Assembly: GCA_958299035.1 (NCBI GenBank)
Contig: CATQJL010000316.1
Span: 47,117,585 to 47,181,584 of the forward strand
Source of the DNA: Cylicocyclus nassatus
Taxonomy: Eukaryota > Nematoda > Chromadorea > Rhabditida > Strongylidae
Length of the DNA stretch: 64,000 nt
Reading direction: 5' to 3'
Shown piece by piece: positions 46,018 to 59,023 of the stretch. The notes beneath the pieces are model-generated. The model did no database searches. It saw nothing but the letters and a program-made list of their open reading frames with translations, and was not told the origin of the DNA. The first letter of the stretch is position 1, and each line of letters begins with the position of its first letter. The position numbers and the translations under genes are program-made.

Positions 46018-49000
46018 GAGGGCGTACCTAAATCATGATAATTTTATCCTCAAAGGGTTCACGGATCGAGCACAAAAAACCCTACTAAAGGGAGGAGAAA
46101 AAGATGCATCAAATGACGTCGGAGCTACTTATGAAAAGGAAAAAATTGCTCGTATCTTTTAGGGTTAACTCTATTCTACGCTACTTAAACTTTTTCATAT
46201 AGTCGATATGAAAATTGAGGAAACCAGCGCCTTGACATGGCAAAACCATGGCAGTTTTTGGTCATTTTCTGAGAGCTCGTTGGCTAAGTTAGAATAGTGG
46301 AACCCACAATTTGGAGAGGTGAAAAGCTGCATCGAATGCGCCCAGTACGCCCAATACCATGGATCTTTGTTTTGCTGAATGCTATATACTCGCTTGAAAA
46401 GGCGAAATTACTATGAAAGGCGAAATTACTATTGGAAAGACCTACTGGAATGTGCATTTATTTCATTTGGATAGATAAATGTCTGTAACCGAGTATTCTA
46501 TATAAACTTCAGCAACTTCGTTTCAACTTTATTCAGGATTTCAAGCGTTTTTGGAGGCAGATTAGAGGTTTCTAACTCATAAGCAAAAAACAGCTTACAG
46601 ATACAAGTTTGATTCCTGCATATTTTTCACTGACTAACAGCTTGCCTCCAGCGAAACTCAAAAATGTCCGGAATTAGCAAACTATTTCTAAACATAGGCA
46701 CAAATAGTTCTTCTTTCTGTATGTTGCTGTCTGCCGAAGATTTTTCGTTCTCGCACCTCTACCCAGGTTCGAAATCTGCACTCTAATGTGTATGGTACAA
46801 GAAACTTTTACGGCAATTTCATTTGAATCATTTCATCTCACTAACAACGCGAGTAGTTTTGCTAACTTAAAAAAATATTTTCCGCTTAAATATTAAGCAA
46901 TAAGTCTTGCTTCTTCAAAAAACGTTCTCGTATTGCTCTTGTGACGTTTTGAGAAAATAAAAAATCGGATAAAATTCGGTATGAAGTACGATGAAATTCA
47001 ATTGCCTAAAAATCAAAGCAGACTAACCATTGGTTAACTATAACAATGAGAAGGAGACGATGTAGACCTTTTCCACTGTCAAATTCAACAATGAGAAGGA
47101 AATAGTGCTCAATCAGCAGTACGAAAGGAAAAATAAATGAACAGCAGACAATTGCCTTGCAGTTTGGAAAAAAGCAAAACAGTAGTTACAGTAACAAAAC
47201 AGTAGCAAAACAGTTAAACAAGTGAGAGTCTGGCGCATGGGAAACTTGAATCAGTAAGGGTTTCCTTGTCATCAACATACCACAAGCGAGAAGCGGACAG
47301 AAAAGTCGATTCCTTATTGATAGAAAGGCCGGAAAATGAATAAAGAAATGCTTTCCATTACTTTGAAGGCAAGAGGTCTTTATCAAATCCAAGGTTTGAA
47401 GGCTTGTACATATACGCTGAAGTCTGCGCTACTTAATCAATGGTAAGAAGGAAGTAGAGCAGCACGCTGTCTTTGACTCATCGTAAACAATGGAGAAATT
47501 TTCTTGTAAAAAAGCTTGATTAGTAGATCTCTACAAAAGTGAGAAGACAACGCTTAGATACAGCAGTGCTTGCAGCACATCATTCCTTGTATGCACAACA
47601 TTTGCAGAAGCTTCGTCCCAAGCCTCTAGTTTAGAATTAGAAGCTAATGAGTAGCCCGTAGCTTAGACTGAATATCATGAGATTTTGTCTGCTTTCTGCT
47701 CCTAACGATTGAAAAACAAAAACCGAGGACAGATGAGATAAACTGTTTTAAATTCATTCAGTACTTTGCATCTGGACGAGCTACGAACGCTAGAAAAGGG
47801 GAGCGTTTCCCACTAGAGTTCCAAAGCACGGCACCTTTTCAGACTTTAGAAAGAGACGCTTTTTGTCAAGTTGAGAACAGACAAAATTCGTAGCATTTCG
47901 CTTAGTGCGGCAATTGAATAAATGCAACAATGATTCAGAGAAGAGAGCGATTGGATACTAGGAAATTTACTATCTCAAATTTGGCAACTATGCTAGCACT
48001 CAAATACAAAGATGCTATTGACTATTGACTATTGAACTTATGGGTAAACCAGAGTAAAAAGCTAAAGACATTTTTATATTTTTGAAGATTTATGTAGGTA
48101 ATATACTATGTTTACGAAAGGTTTCATCGAAAAATTGCTTTGACTGATGGTGTAAACTTGCTTATCAAGCACTGTTGTTCAAGAATTGATGACCGAAGGA
48201 ACAGGAAAATATTAGCCAAATCATTTGCGGAGCAGAGTTAATAAGTATGACAGTCAAATATTATTAACTCTAGCCTGATGCATTGCAGACATTTGCCTTG
48301 GACAGCTTATATTGGTTTACATTTTAAACCTCCATTTCAACAATTTATCAAATTCCATCGCTCATAAACCCACCAAGAATAAAGGCTGAAAAAACTTTAG
48401 CCCTAGCGCAAATCTAGGACACATCGCAAATGTAATCTAATCAGAAAAGCACCATTATTGTCTTCATTATCCAAAACTATTGAGTCATGTCTTGAAGGAT
48501 TGCGTCTAGGTTTGAGTAGGAAACGTGGAACGGAACTATGGTAGGTTATGCTCGAGCCCTGATGCATATCAAAACAATAGCCATTCAACTATCCTGAACC
48601 TAATTTATATGCACATATCTGCGAAAAAAGAGCAAATTTCAAAAGGCGGCATATTTTCGGCATATTTAATTTCAACAGGTTTGGTCGTAGATGAAACTAT
48701 GCAAAACGATGCTACTCTCACACAAAAGTGATCAATGTTCTGCTTATTTATTCAAATGCCACAAAGCATAATACCGATATTTTCTAAACCCTATTTACTC
48801 GCCGAAAAGCATTTGTCTTGAAATCTGATACATGGAAGCAGATTCGATACAGGTTGAGGAGAGACTTGACAACAAACATCGTATATGAGAACCGCAGTGT
48901 TAAGAGTGAATCAATTGCGCGCTTATCATTCGCTGCGCAAACGGCATATGAGAAAGAATGGAAAGAGGAAGCAATTGTTTGTAAGCAAGGTGTCAAATAA

Positions 49001-50606
49001 CGAAGGAAGAAGCGAGCAGGTGTCAAATGGTAAAATAGCACGACAGAGTTAAGATTTATGAAAGTTGAGAACAAGCACGGCGATCTAGCAAAACAAAAGT
49101 GCACAATGAAGCTCGGACAGCGAATTTTGTTTAAATTACGCAACAGCTGGTCGGCATCGCAGCAGCGTCAAAAAGATAGAGAGCCGCAGGCTGCGCGTTT
49201 TCGATTCAGCACGCTCGGCCGTATACTGCGCCATTGAGCGGAAGTCGAGGCCCAGTCAGTGCGAGTAGAAATAAAATTTAACGCGAATAACCTTTACCAT
49301 CATCATCTTCGATGTTCTAAGAGCCAAGATGGAGAAAACAACATGAGTAGAAGCCTTCGACTGATTTTTGATTTTTTGCAATTCATGCAAAACTTAATTT
49401 AGGGAAAGTGCTTTCTTGCAGGCAGCAGTCAATTTAATCGAGTTTGCGTGCCCGCAGTTGCATTATTGTCTCTCGCTATTACTCGGCTAAATTCCGCAAT
49501 GACTCATATATCTCGCTTGCGCTTCCATGAAAAAAAGAAAATCAGCAGCTATGGGTAAGCTTACTCCACTCATATCTCCTCAGCCTTGCATCCGCTACTA
49601 TTCCAACGGGCTTTTGCGCAATATTCAACCTAAATAAGGGATTTTGACGTAATATCGGTAGACGGAGTGTTATGCTACTTCTGCTCGACGATCGGATTCA
49701 ATTCTATGCGACACAAACTTAAAAGTGCAGTTGCAGTGTGATTGGAGTCATATGTTTTTTGTTCTCTTTGAAATTCGATGGATGATTTTTTCTAAAGCAT
49801 TTCATTCATGCTATGATGAGTAATCCAAATCTAATCAAAAACTTTTCTCGTGCCAAAGCATTGCCAATAAGCTAAATTTTTCACCTTCCAGAAAATAGAT
49901 ATAGGAAGCGTTAAAGCGCTTACAACTAAATTTCATGCTGTCATTATATAGATCTTAAGCTGTGCGCACAGATGTTGAAAAATTGTCTCCGTATAAACTG
50001 AGCCATGCGGCCTGATATGCGCATTAAGCGATATCCAGCAAAAAAGGATAGGGATGTCAACGAAAGATGAGATCAGTACACACAAGGAGAGAAGGTGAGA
50101 AGATTTAAAAAGAACAATGTAAGGGCCGCCAGTTTATATGCAACATGTCTACTTCCCTGTATACACGAGAGAGCACATGTTTATACATGAATGATGATGG
50201 TGAAACCAGAACCAGGGTCCGGCATGAGGGCTTGCAGAGTTTTCAAGGACGAAGTCCTCTATGACTCGCAATCTTACGAATTCTCTTTTTAAACTTTTGA
50301 GTCTCCTTCGACTTCTTCTTGGGATTTTCACACTTTATCGACGGATTGTAGAAATAAAAGAAAACAAAAGCAAAAAAGCAATTGAGATGCTTATTCCTTC
50401 AACAGCGTTAGACAGAAGAAGGAAGATTCTATGCAATACTGAAAATTAAAGCTAAGTTAGAACTGAGAGTTAAAAGGATTCAAAACCAAACCACAAACCG
50501 CATAGGAAGTTGGAATTGGAGCACGAATCTAAACTATCACTTGAACAGTTTGAGCGCGGAAAAAGAGTGCAATCAACGCTTTTACTTGCTCATTTGCTGA
50601 GGTACA
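46018..50606. other. 4.6 kb without recognised gene or repeat
   Basis: AT-rich DNA with short frames on both strands, none with a domain I recognise. The plus frame 48818-49000 (RLRRDLTTNIVYENRSVKSE) has protein-like composition but no family. No TIRs or palindromes were noticed. It is the quietest part of the window. Confidence 0.4.
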
Positions 50607-50608
50607 TA

Positions 50609-51989
50609 CAGGGTGGTCCACATGAAGTGTGACCAACGAGAAAATATCATAACTTTGCATGTACTGCATGAAATCAAAAGCTTTAGGGACCCGTCATACT
50701 TCGCCGAAAAAAGCCCAAAAAAGCCCGAAAAAGCCCAAAAAAGCCCCAAAGCGCCAGAAAGAGCCGGAACACTTCTCGCACGTTTTGGCGCTGAGGCATG
50801 TGTGTTGACTTCGCAATCGAAGCCTTTTTATCATTTTCTGTCGTCCGCATGATAAGATAATGTCGGAATTCTACCAAAAGTTCGTTTCTACATTCCGGCT
50901 CTTTCTGGCGCTTTCGGGCTTTTTCGGGCTTTTTCGGGCTTCTTCGGGCGCTTTTGGGCTTTTTCGGGCTTTTTTGGGCGAAGTATGACGGGTCCCTTAA
51001 TCCTCACCTGATAGAGAAGAGAATTCTGTATAAGAACTTCCAGCTAACATTTGAATACCTGTCCCTGGTTGCTTTTAAATCGTTATTCCTCCTCTAAACC
51101 TCTTCCGCAATTTCTTCAATTTGCGCGCGATGGTTTCTACTCCCAAACTCTCACCAGGTTTCTCGTCGGCAAATCAAACGACATAGGTTCTGAAGGGCAG
51201 ACTGTTTCCTTACATGTATACAAAAAACAGTGTTTGTAGGTTTAAGGATGAGCGCTAGAGAGCCAAATATCATTTGTTTTCCACTGTTTAAACGACAGAT
51301 TTTACACAACTGCAATTTCTTCTTTTCGCTGTGGATCGGTGTCTAGTCGTGCCAAAAATTCCCAAAAGCGACTATAGTATTTCTTTGATCCAATAAGGTG
51401 CCACAGCCCTTCCAAGTTTGTTTTCGATGCTTTTCCCAGAATCGCGGAAAATTGCGATTTTCGTTGCCATGGTGACTACCTTTGAAAAACCCTCGAGCTT
51501 GACCATGTTTTACTAAGAACCGAAGTCGGAAACAACATGGGACAAAGAAATATGGAGAAGACGACTATCATCAAAATATGGAATGAAAAAGACTAAAAAA
51601 TGATTTTTTTGCAGCTAGTCAAACATCATGTGGGCCACATATATGAAAAAACACTGTTCGGCCTTTCCGCTCGAACCATTTGAACCCACAAACTTCTTTC
51701 TGCCCTACTATGAGCAAAAGCCCGCTCTTCCAGGTCCAATCCATTGAATTTGCTAAATGGAGATCCTGGGACGGAGTTCCGTCAAAAACCATTGCGCGCA
51801 TTTTGAAATTTTCGCCGAGCAGAAGAAATTCTTTCATCGAAGCCAAATTTGGACATCCCAAAAGTAATCTATAATGTCCTATGCAGAAATTTCTTATCTA
51901 TCAGGAGATAACAAAAGCTTTAAATTTCATTGAGTTCTAGCGAAGTTACGAAAGCTTTTCTGGGTCAAATTTCAGGTGGACCACCCTGG
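50609..51989. mobile_element. TA-flanked CAGGGTGGTC element, copy 2
   Basis: Starts CAGGGTGGTCCACATGAAG after TA (50607-50608) and ends GACCACCCTGG before TA (51990-51991), one extra base at the right. It is co-linear with 16973-18034 throughout, apart from the 311-bp insertion at 50686-50996. The minus frame 51619-51861 parallels 17663-17908 of copy 1 with several frame-preserving changes. Confidence 0.75.
50686..50996. mobile_element. 311-bp PIF/Harbinger-like MITE with GGGCTTTTTC arrays
   Basis: The TIR GGGACCCGTCATACTTCGCC is exactly inverted at the right end, with TTA on both sides (50683-50685 and 50997-50999). The corresponding site in the sister element (about 17047) lacks the insert and carries a single copy of the target region. 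Each arm has a short array of GGGCTTTTTC-like units, in opposite orientation. No coding sequence. Confidence 0.9.
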
Positions 51990-51991
51990 TA

Positions 51992-52647
51992 GACTTCAGG
52001 TAAGGGAAAGGATATGCCAAGAAATTCGAAAATTATGTAAACTCCCATGTTTATGCTTTGCAAACTCAGTTGGCCAGAGAAAGCCTTTGCAGCCATTATT
52101 GGCTTGGAGAGAAAAATGCATAATTTCTTGAGGTTGTTTTTCAAGGACCTTTCTAGAAAGGAAAGCTCAACTGAAGGAAATATCTTAAAAAAGGTTTTGT
52201 AAAGAGGACGTCAGATTTGCAGGCGAATATAAGTACAAGGGCACTTTCGATAAATTCCCCACACCGTACTATTATTACGATAGGCCTTAACCTAAGGTTC
52301 TGGTTACAAGCCGTCTTCAATCCTGAATACAAACAGTAACCACTTCGGTATAAGTTTTTACCGCTAAATACTAACAAGGAAGAGTTCCAGTCAGCTCAGC
52401 CGACCAGTATGGTTAATAAATCACCGTAACGGGCTTGAAACGCTGATTCCAAATCTGACTTCGGTTTCTGCGGAACACATTTCCGAACGAAGTTATGAGC
52501 ATGTGAAAGTCCAAATTTGTCAAGTCTTAAGTGGCATAAAATTGGCGAAAACTGTGAAACCATGACATGTGAATAACATGGTTAATGTGAACATGTGAAA
52601 TAGCATGTGAAAGTGCGTTATCAGGTTGTGCATCCACTATACTGACT
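51992..52647. other. No recognised gene
   Basis: Short frames only. GAAACGCTGATTC near 52439 is a word also seen near 26046 and, in looser form, near 53111, possibly debris of an old repeat. Confidence 0.35.
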
Positions 52648-52959
52648 ACTAGCTGGCAAACTCGGCTCCGCCCGGCCCTGTCATTATTATATTCGTAATC
52701 AGCATGCTCGATTACCCCCTTGTGCCAACTCCCAGCCCCGTAGCTCAAATTTTGCAAAAAATCGATAAAATCGATATCGATCGATAACGAAAAGTAGCCT
52801 ATGACACGCTCCCTGCCCCGAAGTATATGTGTGCCAAGTTTGGTCCAAATCGGTTCAGAAATAAAAATTTCTATTCCGCACATACGTACAGACATACAGA
52901 CATACAGACAGACATACAGACAGACATACAGACAGACATTCAGCTTTATATATAAGATA
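52648..52959 (+). repeat. Retroelement 3' tail (RTE/SINE-like), copy 2
   Basis: Starts ACTAGCTGGCAAACTCGG, with the same AATCGATAAAATCGAT core and GTAGCCTATGAC as related repeats. It ends in repeated CAGACATACAGACAG followed by CTTTATATATAAGAT. Very similar to 3224-3506. Confidence 0.65.
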
Positions 52960-54889
52960 AGAGCGGAATATAGCCAGTGGAAATCGGCTAGGTGTTCTTC
53001 TAACGCTTTTAGTTAATTTTAGGCCATTTTGAACATGACAAATTTAGACTTTCAAATGCTCATAACTTTCAAAGGAGAGTTCTTCCGCAGAAAAGGAAAG
53101 CAGATTTAGAATCAGCGCTTCAAGCGTGTTACGGTGAAATATGACTTATCCGGGTTAGCCGAGCTGACTTGAAAACTTTTCCTTGGAAGTCCTGCCTGCG
53201 GGGTAGAGGACTATATGTCGCCGAAAAAGGGCGGTCTCCGCGGTCATTTGCGACAAATACGCACCCTTATACATGCGCGGACATGCGTTCCTGCAGGGGA
53301 TCCGCGCGGGACTCTTCCAAATCCGGCGACATATAGTCCTCCACCCTTGCCTGCGCATTCAAATGCTGATGAAAATATTAAGCTAATAGTACATGTTGCA
53401 AGTTGGAAGCCCAGGTCCACTCACTGAGTGTCTCCAATTAACAGAGCTCAGCTTCTGAAAATGCAAAGTCGAAAATGAGCATTCTCAGTAGGAAGGACCT
53501 TTTCGCACGTGACATTTTCATGTGCCATTCTATTTTATAGTTTGCAGCGGATTTTGCCCCAGATCAGAAACTTTTATAGTTTACCTTCTAGCTGTCAGCT
53601 GAACCACGCACATTCGCAAGTTTGCCATGTTTTTTTACCTGTTTAGAAGAGTTCAAATGTTTAGATTAACTGCGTAGTTTTGTAATCTATTTCTAGGAAA
53701 CAGTCTGGCCCGTACTATCCCCCCCCCCTTCGACGCAACTGAGTTTAGCCTGGAACGCGTCAGTTCGGCGGCCTGTCAAGGTCTTCCGAAGGCCTGTCGC
53801 TTCTTCTTCAGGCGGGCCCTCGGGAGGCCATTATCTCCTTGCGCACCTCGCGCTTATGTCGCACTTGTCTCGCACGTTTCTGCGCTAGTTCCCCTTCAGA
53901 CAATCGCCTTGTCTCCCCTGGCGTTGGTTGAAAAAGTCACTGCTTGAACGATGATTCTTCAATGATAGCAAAAGATGGAGATGTGGAACTCTCAGTAATT
54001 CACAAATGGAGATGAAACATCGATCACCTTACAGTTATTCAAGGTGAATAAGAAAGGTGTTGTTTTGGTAGTCGGAAAGGTCACCGCAGACAACGATTTG
54101 TCGGTAACAATCAAAAAATATGGAAAAAAATTAAACTGACTGACAGGCAAATACTGTGGGTATTGAGATGTGGTAGACAGATAGAAGCAAGCGCGTCCGC
54201 TCATCAGCGGAGCCAAGTCAAGAGCATATTTTTGGAAATATCTACTAAAAAACATATTGTGCTTTTTTGGCACTTCATTAGGCCCGCCGTACTTAAACTT
54301 TTGTCCTTATGGGAATCGACGCTTCCAAGGGTATGTAATTCAACAAGAACAAAATCACAGCAATTGTCTTTGATTTCCTTCTTAACATTAAATGCCATTG
54401 TGCGAAGCCTCCTTCTCGGGAGCTTCTTGAGCTTTTCTTGTCGCCAAATTGCATGCATTCTAAGCTGCAAAATTGATTTGCATAAAAAAAGATGCCGGCT
54501 CACTAGAACTCTTGTTAGGCATCGCAAATGTAATCTGGTCATCTGAACATTTTCGAGTGTTTTCCGGCCATGCTGTTATCTACATTTCTTTCCTTTCTGA
54601 ACTGCACTTCCATTAACAAATACGAAAAAGCCAGCCTTCAAAGAAACGTTTCGCAGATATGAATGTCAGCATTTCGAGCTCCGCTGTATTGGTATGTATT
54701 AATTTTCAAATTGGCACTTCGATTAAGGCCCGTTATGCACGCACATCCTTGCTGGGGAGGGGAGGGGGTCTGAGAGGGATGGCATCTTTCTTCTCTATCT
54801 TGCATATGAAGGTTCTTATGCCCTAATACCAGCGCATAATTGATGCCAGGTTACTGACACAATTAATTATATTTTCACTTTCTGTGCTT

Positions 54890-54914
54890 CCCTGGGGAGA
54901 TCCCCAGGGGAGGG
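54890..54914. repeat. Short GC hairpin
   Basis: CCTGGGGAGATCCCCAGG is a perfect 18-bp palindrome in an otherwise AT-rich stretch, next to short tandem words (CGCACCA and AGCACCTC) at 54925-54990. Confidence 0.5.
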
Positions 54915-55926
54915 CGTGCAGGAGTTCCTAGCACCTCTTCTCGCACCAACTTCGCACCAGCATTCGCACCCAGGAGGGTTCTAGCACCTCCGCGCCTCAG
55001 AGGTCAGAACCCGCCCATTGCTCCTCCCACTTACTGGTCTCATTGTGAGGCGTGCAAGCAGCGAGAACATGGATTCAGGTATTAAGGTAATAAGAGAAAA
55101 AATGGATGAAAACGGAACATAGTTATCATCTTTTAAGTGAGGCGGCTTGAAAACTTCTGCTATGCCACTTTTTTTAGAAAAAGGGCATATGAACATTACT
55201 TTGAGAAGAGAAAAATAGCAAAGAGTTTTTTGAATTGGAAATCCGGTCATTCGAAATATTAGAGGATCTAGTCGATCAATTGTGCATTACTGGTCATCTG
55301 ATTGAAGTAATTTAGCATCAGGAGTTCGAGAACTCAATTCCTTCTCAACAATAGAAGGACCTATTCCGAAAGAAGTATAACAAAGGTTCCGAACTTAACG
55401 TTTATTCAACAATAGGATATCTGAACACATACTTTTTTATTGTCTGCCATCATCTACCATTATATTCGAATGAGATTTTCATTTCATTCTAATGATCAGT
55501 AAGGCCCAAATTATCATAAAGAAATTTTCAAGCGTAGTATTTCAATCGATGTACTAGAATACCAAACTTCGTCGCGTGAACGAAGAATTGACTGAGAGCT
55601 TCAAATACCAACACTAATTTGCAAGATATGGTAATTCGCTATATTCTTAGATGATTTTAGAACTTGCATAAAATGAATTAACTTCTCTGTTATATACCAT
55701 GATTGGAATACTCATAACTTCTGTTTAATTTATATCAGTGCGATATGTCTTGCAAACTTACTCAAGCGCGAGCACTTAAAAGTTTTTAATGAAGCCTCAC
55801 TCTATCCGAAAACATGAGTAAAACATAACTTGGAATGCTGAAATTTAGCTGCAGTCGTATATGGATTCTAAACCTTTAGAACCTAGAAATTTTTTTCTCT
55901 CGCCAGTTCTATTATCCTCATCATAT

Positions 55927-56606
55927 ACAGGGTGTCCCAAAAAAATGTATCGAACGTTTGATCGTTAATATCTCACTTCCCAAGAAGTCTTTTGCCTTGC
56001 CTCAGGTACCGTTTTGTAGAGCTGGCTTCAACTTAGATTTGCATTATAGAACAAACCACTCATCTCTCTTTATTACTGTAGGATTACGGTAGAAACTTGA
56101 AACATATGATTTCAATGTGGAAAAAGCTGCCGTTTCAAAATTTTTCAGGAAAATGTGAAAACTTGTGTATTGGGGTTTTTATGGACGCTGAGTTCAATAC
56201 TCAACTATTCGCAAGATTACGAAGCTTTCTAAACGATGTAACCGCACTTTTTAAAAACATCGAAAAAATGGCCGCTACCTCTTATCTGGCGTAACTCTTC
56301 AGTGAAGCATCATAATAAATTGGGAAGTTTACAGTTATAATCAGCAACTCTAATTAGCCTAGTATAAAAGTTTTTAGGCTGTTTTGTTTCCTTTCTGGGG
56401 CAAAATATGACTTTCATTGCTTAAAACCCTCTTTGAAGTTTGTACCGTAATCCTACAGTAATGAAGAGAGATGGATGATTCGTTCTATAATGCAAATCTA
56501 AGTTGAAGCCAGCTCTACAGATTGGTACCTGAAGCAAGGGAAAAGACTTCTTTAGAAGAGAGATATTAACGATCAAACGTTCGATACATTTTTTTGGGAC
56601 ACCCTG
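55927..56606. mobile_element. 680-bp mariner-type MITE
   Basis: The TIR CAGGGTGTCCCAAAAAAATG extends with GTATCGAACGTTTGATCGTT, all inverted at the right end, and TA flanks both sides (55925-55926 and 56607-56608). The arms pair through GTTGAAGCCAGCTCTAC. The centre carries short frames only. An older relative is at 60922-61580. Confidence 0.85.
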
Positions 56607-56845
56607 TACAATGAAGCATGTCTTGCAGTGAGTGTACACAATTTAGAATGAGGGCGCCTAGAGGAAGGAGTGATGGGCGGAGCCGCCCTTTGGCCCCGAG
56701 AAGGTGTGATGTCCTTCAAGGGATTTCTAGAGGTGCCAAGTAACCCTGCGAGGAAAAGCGGCTAGGCTTTGGGAACTCCCGCCACGCCGCCATCCCCAGG
56801 GAATCACCTCTCAATTTCAATGCCATTTAACTTCCTAAAAACTCA

Positions 56846-57085
56846 ATGCAAACGTCGTAAAAATGTACTGTGGATATACTACGGCACTGCTAAAGATGTT
56901 TATAGTAAAAATAAGTGAAATCTTAGAATATCGAAATCTTCGAAATTTTTCGATGATCCCTAACTCGCGAGCCAGGGATCATCGAAATATTCACAATCTT
57001 CAGACTCTCCATTTCTCCTGTCGAAAACATGCTTAGAAGTACCGTAGTATATCCTCAGTACAACTGCAGCGTTTTCACTGACTTC
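56846..57085. repeat. Nested palindrome
   Basis: The outer arms share TACTGTGGATATACTACGG-type sequence (56863 and inverse at 57043). The inner stem is formed by TTTCGATGATCCCT and AGGGATCATCGAAA (56948-56987) around ACTCGCGAGCC. No TSD was called. Confidence 0.6.
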
Positions 57086-57985
57086 TCAGGAAGATAAATC
57101 ACTTTGAAAATGAAGGGTGATTCCCTGGGAATCCTTTGGGGGATCCCCCGAAAAAACAACAAAATGGCAGAAAACCAATGCACATGGCAGTGATCTGGCA
57201 ACCATTATGCGCAGGTATAAGTGTATGAAAAACTTCATATGCCTGATAGAAGAAGAAGAAGAAGAAGGAGAAAGATACGTGGAGTAGCAAGATATGACGC
57301 ATCCCCTCTCATTGTAGTTCTCCTCCTCTCCCCAGGCCGAAATCTACGTGCATACGGGCCTAAGTGGCCTTTCCTGGCAAGAGGCACTTTCCATGTTAGT
57401 CTACTAGATTATTAGTTCTCACAGCTTTTTCTTGTTATCATTGAATGAAATCACCATTCCAGTTATTCTAATTAACGCCAGGAGAGACAAGGCGATTCTC
57501 TGAAGGGGAACTATAGCAGGAATGTGCGAGACAAGTGGACATAAGCGCGAGGTGGGGAAAAGATTATTGTCTCCAGGGGCCCTCCTGAACAAGAAGCGAC
57601 AGGCCTTTGGAAGATCTTGATACGCCTCCGAAGTGACGCCGTCCAGGCTCAACTTAGTTGCGCTGAAGCGGGGTTTACTACGGGCCAGACTGTTCCCCAG
57701 AAATAAGCTGTAAAACCACGCAGTTGATCTAAACATTTGAACCCTTCTAAACAAGTAAAATAATAGGCAAACTTGCGAATTTGCGTGGTTTAGCTGACAA
57801 CTAGTCGAGAAACTAAAAGTTTCTGATCTGGACAGAACCCGGTTGCAAACTCTAATATAGACTGGCATTTAAAAAGGTTCGCCTTACTGAGAATGCTCAT
57901 TTTCAACATCGCATTTTCAGAAGCTGAGCTTTGATTACTGGAGGAACTTGGTGAGGGAACCTGGGCTTCTAACTTGTGATCTGTA

Positions 57986-58394
57986 CCGTAAGCTTACTAT
58001 ACGAATGGATGAAGAACAACTACGAATTTCAACGACTTTCATGAAAAATTGAAAAGGTTGGAGTCGAATAAGCGAATGAAAAGAATGAAGAAATTTTTGT
58101 TTTGAGTAGTTTTTAAAAAAGAACCTGACCAAATTTTTGAAAACGGAAAAAGCTTGTAATCGTCCTTTCTCGCCGAAATCAGCTGCTCACTTCTCCTCTT
58201 TGGGCCCCGGTAAAGTGCAGTTTTGCTCGTTCTTGAATCGCAACAATATTAACTAAATTGTTCCTCAAGTTTCTCACAAGCAACTTCCGAAATTCTGTCT
58301 AAATCTTCTTTTTTGCACACTGTCTCCTTCGTTTCACCATAGAATTACCTTCATTGTAGAGGCATTTCTAATCTGACCGTAACGCTTGACCGGA
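57986..58394. other. No recognised feature
   Basis: AT-rich DNA with short frames. Confidence 0.4.
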
Positions 58395-58516
58395 CGCTCT
58401 TCTGGCTGTTCAACTGACCATCTTTAATCACGGGAAGGTGGCGATCTTAGGTTTAACTTAAAGTTCTTCTGAATGAACTTTAAGGTCAAGTGAGATAAAC
58501 GGGGTTTACTACGGGT
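58395..58516. mobile_element. Truncated GGCCCGTAGTAAACC-family terminus
   Basis: It ends GGGGTTTACTACGGG and is similar, in inverse, to the left part of 22577-22740 (shared CTTGACCGGAC, CTGTTCAACTGA and GGAAGGTGG). The other end of this copy is not found nearby. Confidence 0.55.
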
Positions 58517-58809
58517 CTCCGTCGAAATGCCTTTGACTCAGGTTCTTACTTACAATGATCCTCGGGTCGTCTGATTGCGTGCGAATTCGCTTCCCGATGA
58601 TATTTGTCCAAGATTTTTGGGTCGCATTTTGAATTTTGGCTCACATAGTGGCTTTTTTAACATGCTAAAGCAAATTGATATCTAATTGTAAGGGCATCAG
58701 CGCTCTATCGGAGTATAGTATCCGAGCAAAAGTAGCTTTAGCAACGAAATTAGACAATGAGTCTTATGGCTATCGGCGACATATCTTTCACAAATGTATT
58801 TCCATTATA

Positions 58810-59023
58810 CCCTGATTTCACGCGTATAGGATGCGGGAAATTTTTCCTGGAATCGAACAACACAGACACGCCTAAGGACTTCGCGACCAAAAATCTTTTT
58901 ACGGTACTGCATCTTACCTGAAAGTATCGTGCGGCATAATTCTCGTTTTCCGAAACATAACAAGGCGGCTGAGCGGCACGCTTAAAAAACGAAATGGTGC
59001 GTCTTATACGCGTGAAATTAAGG
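58810..59023. mobile_element. 214-bp MITE, CCCTGATTTCACGCG family, copy 1
   Basis: The TIR CCCTGATTTCACGCGTATA is inverted at the right end (CGCGTGAAATTAAGG) and flanked by TA (58808-58809 and 59024-59025). The interior carries CTTCGCGACCAAA and CGGCTGAGCGGC, shared with copy 2 at 62472-62689. Confidence 0.8.

Larger units (their letters stand above)
53397..57985. repeat. Inverted pair of ~575-bp arms containing TIR-like termini
   Basis: The arm 53397-53970 is repeated inverted at 57430-57985, sharing AGCTCAGCTTCTGAAAATGC, GTTCAAATGTTTAGAT, AACAGTCTGGCCCGTA and CGCCTTGTCTC. In the middle of each arm lies a GGCCCGTAGTAAACC-type terminus (53707, changed to GGCCCGTACTATCC, and 57672-57686), facing each other as the ends of a 4-kb element. 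The flanks are TCT and AGA, that is inverted, not a direct duplication. The 3.5-kb spacer holds a mariner-type MITE and a palindrome. Confidence 0.65.

Noticed and set aside
54163..54546. 127-residue plus frame and 112-residue minus frame
   Set aside because: No family recognised on either strand. A 17-bp word (CATCGCAAATGTAATCT) is shared with 48422, too short to argue for a repeat.
57240..57271. Short (GAA)n tract with an arginine-rich frame
   Set aside because: Simple microsatellite.
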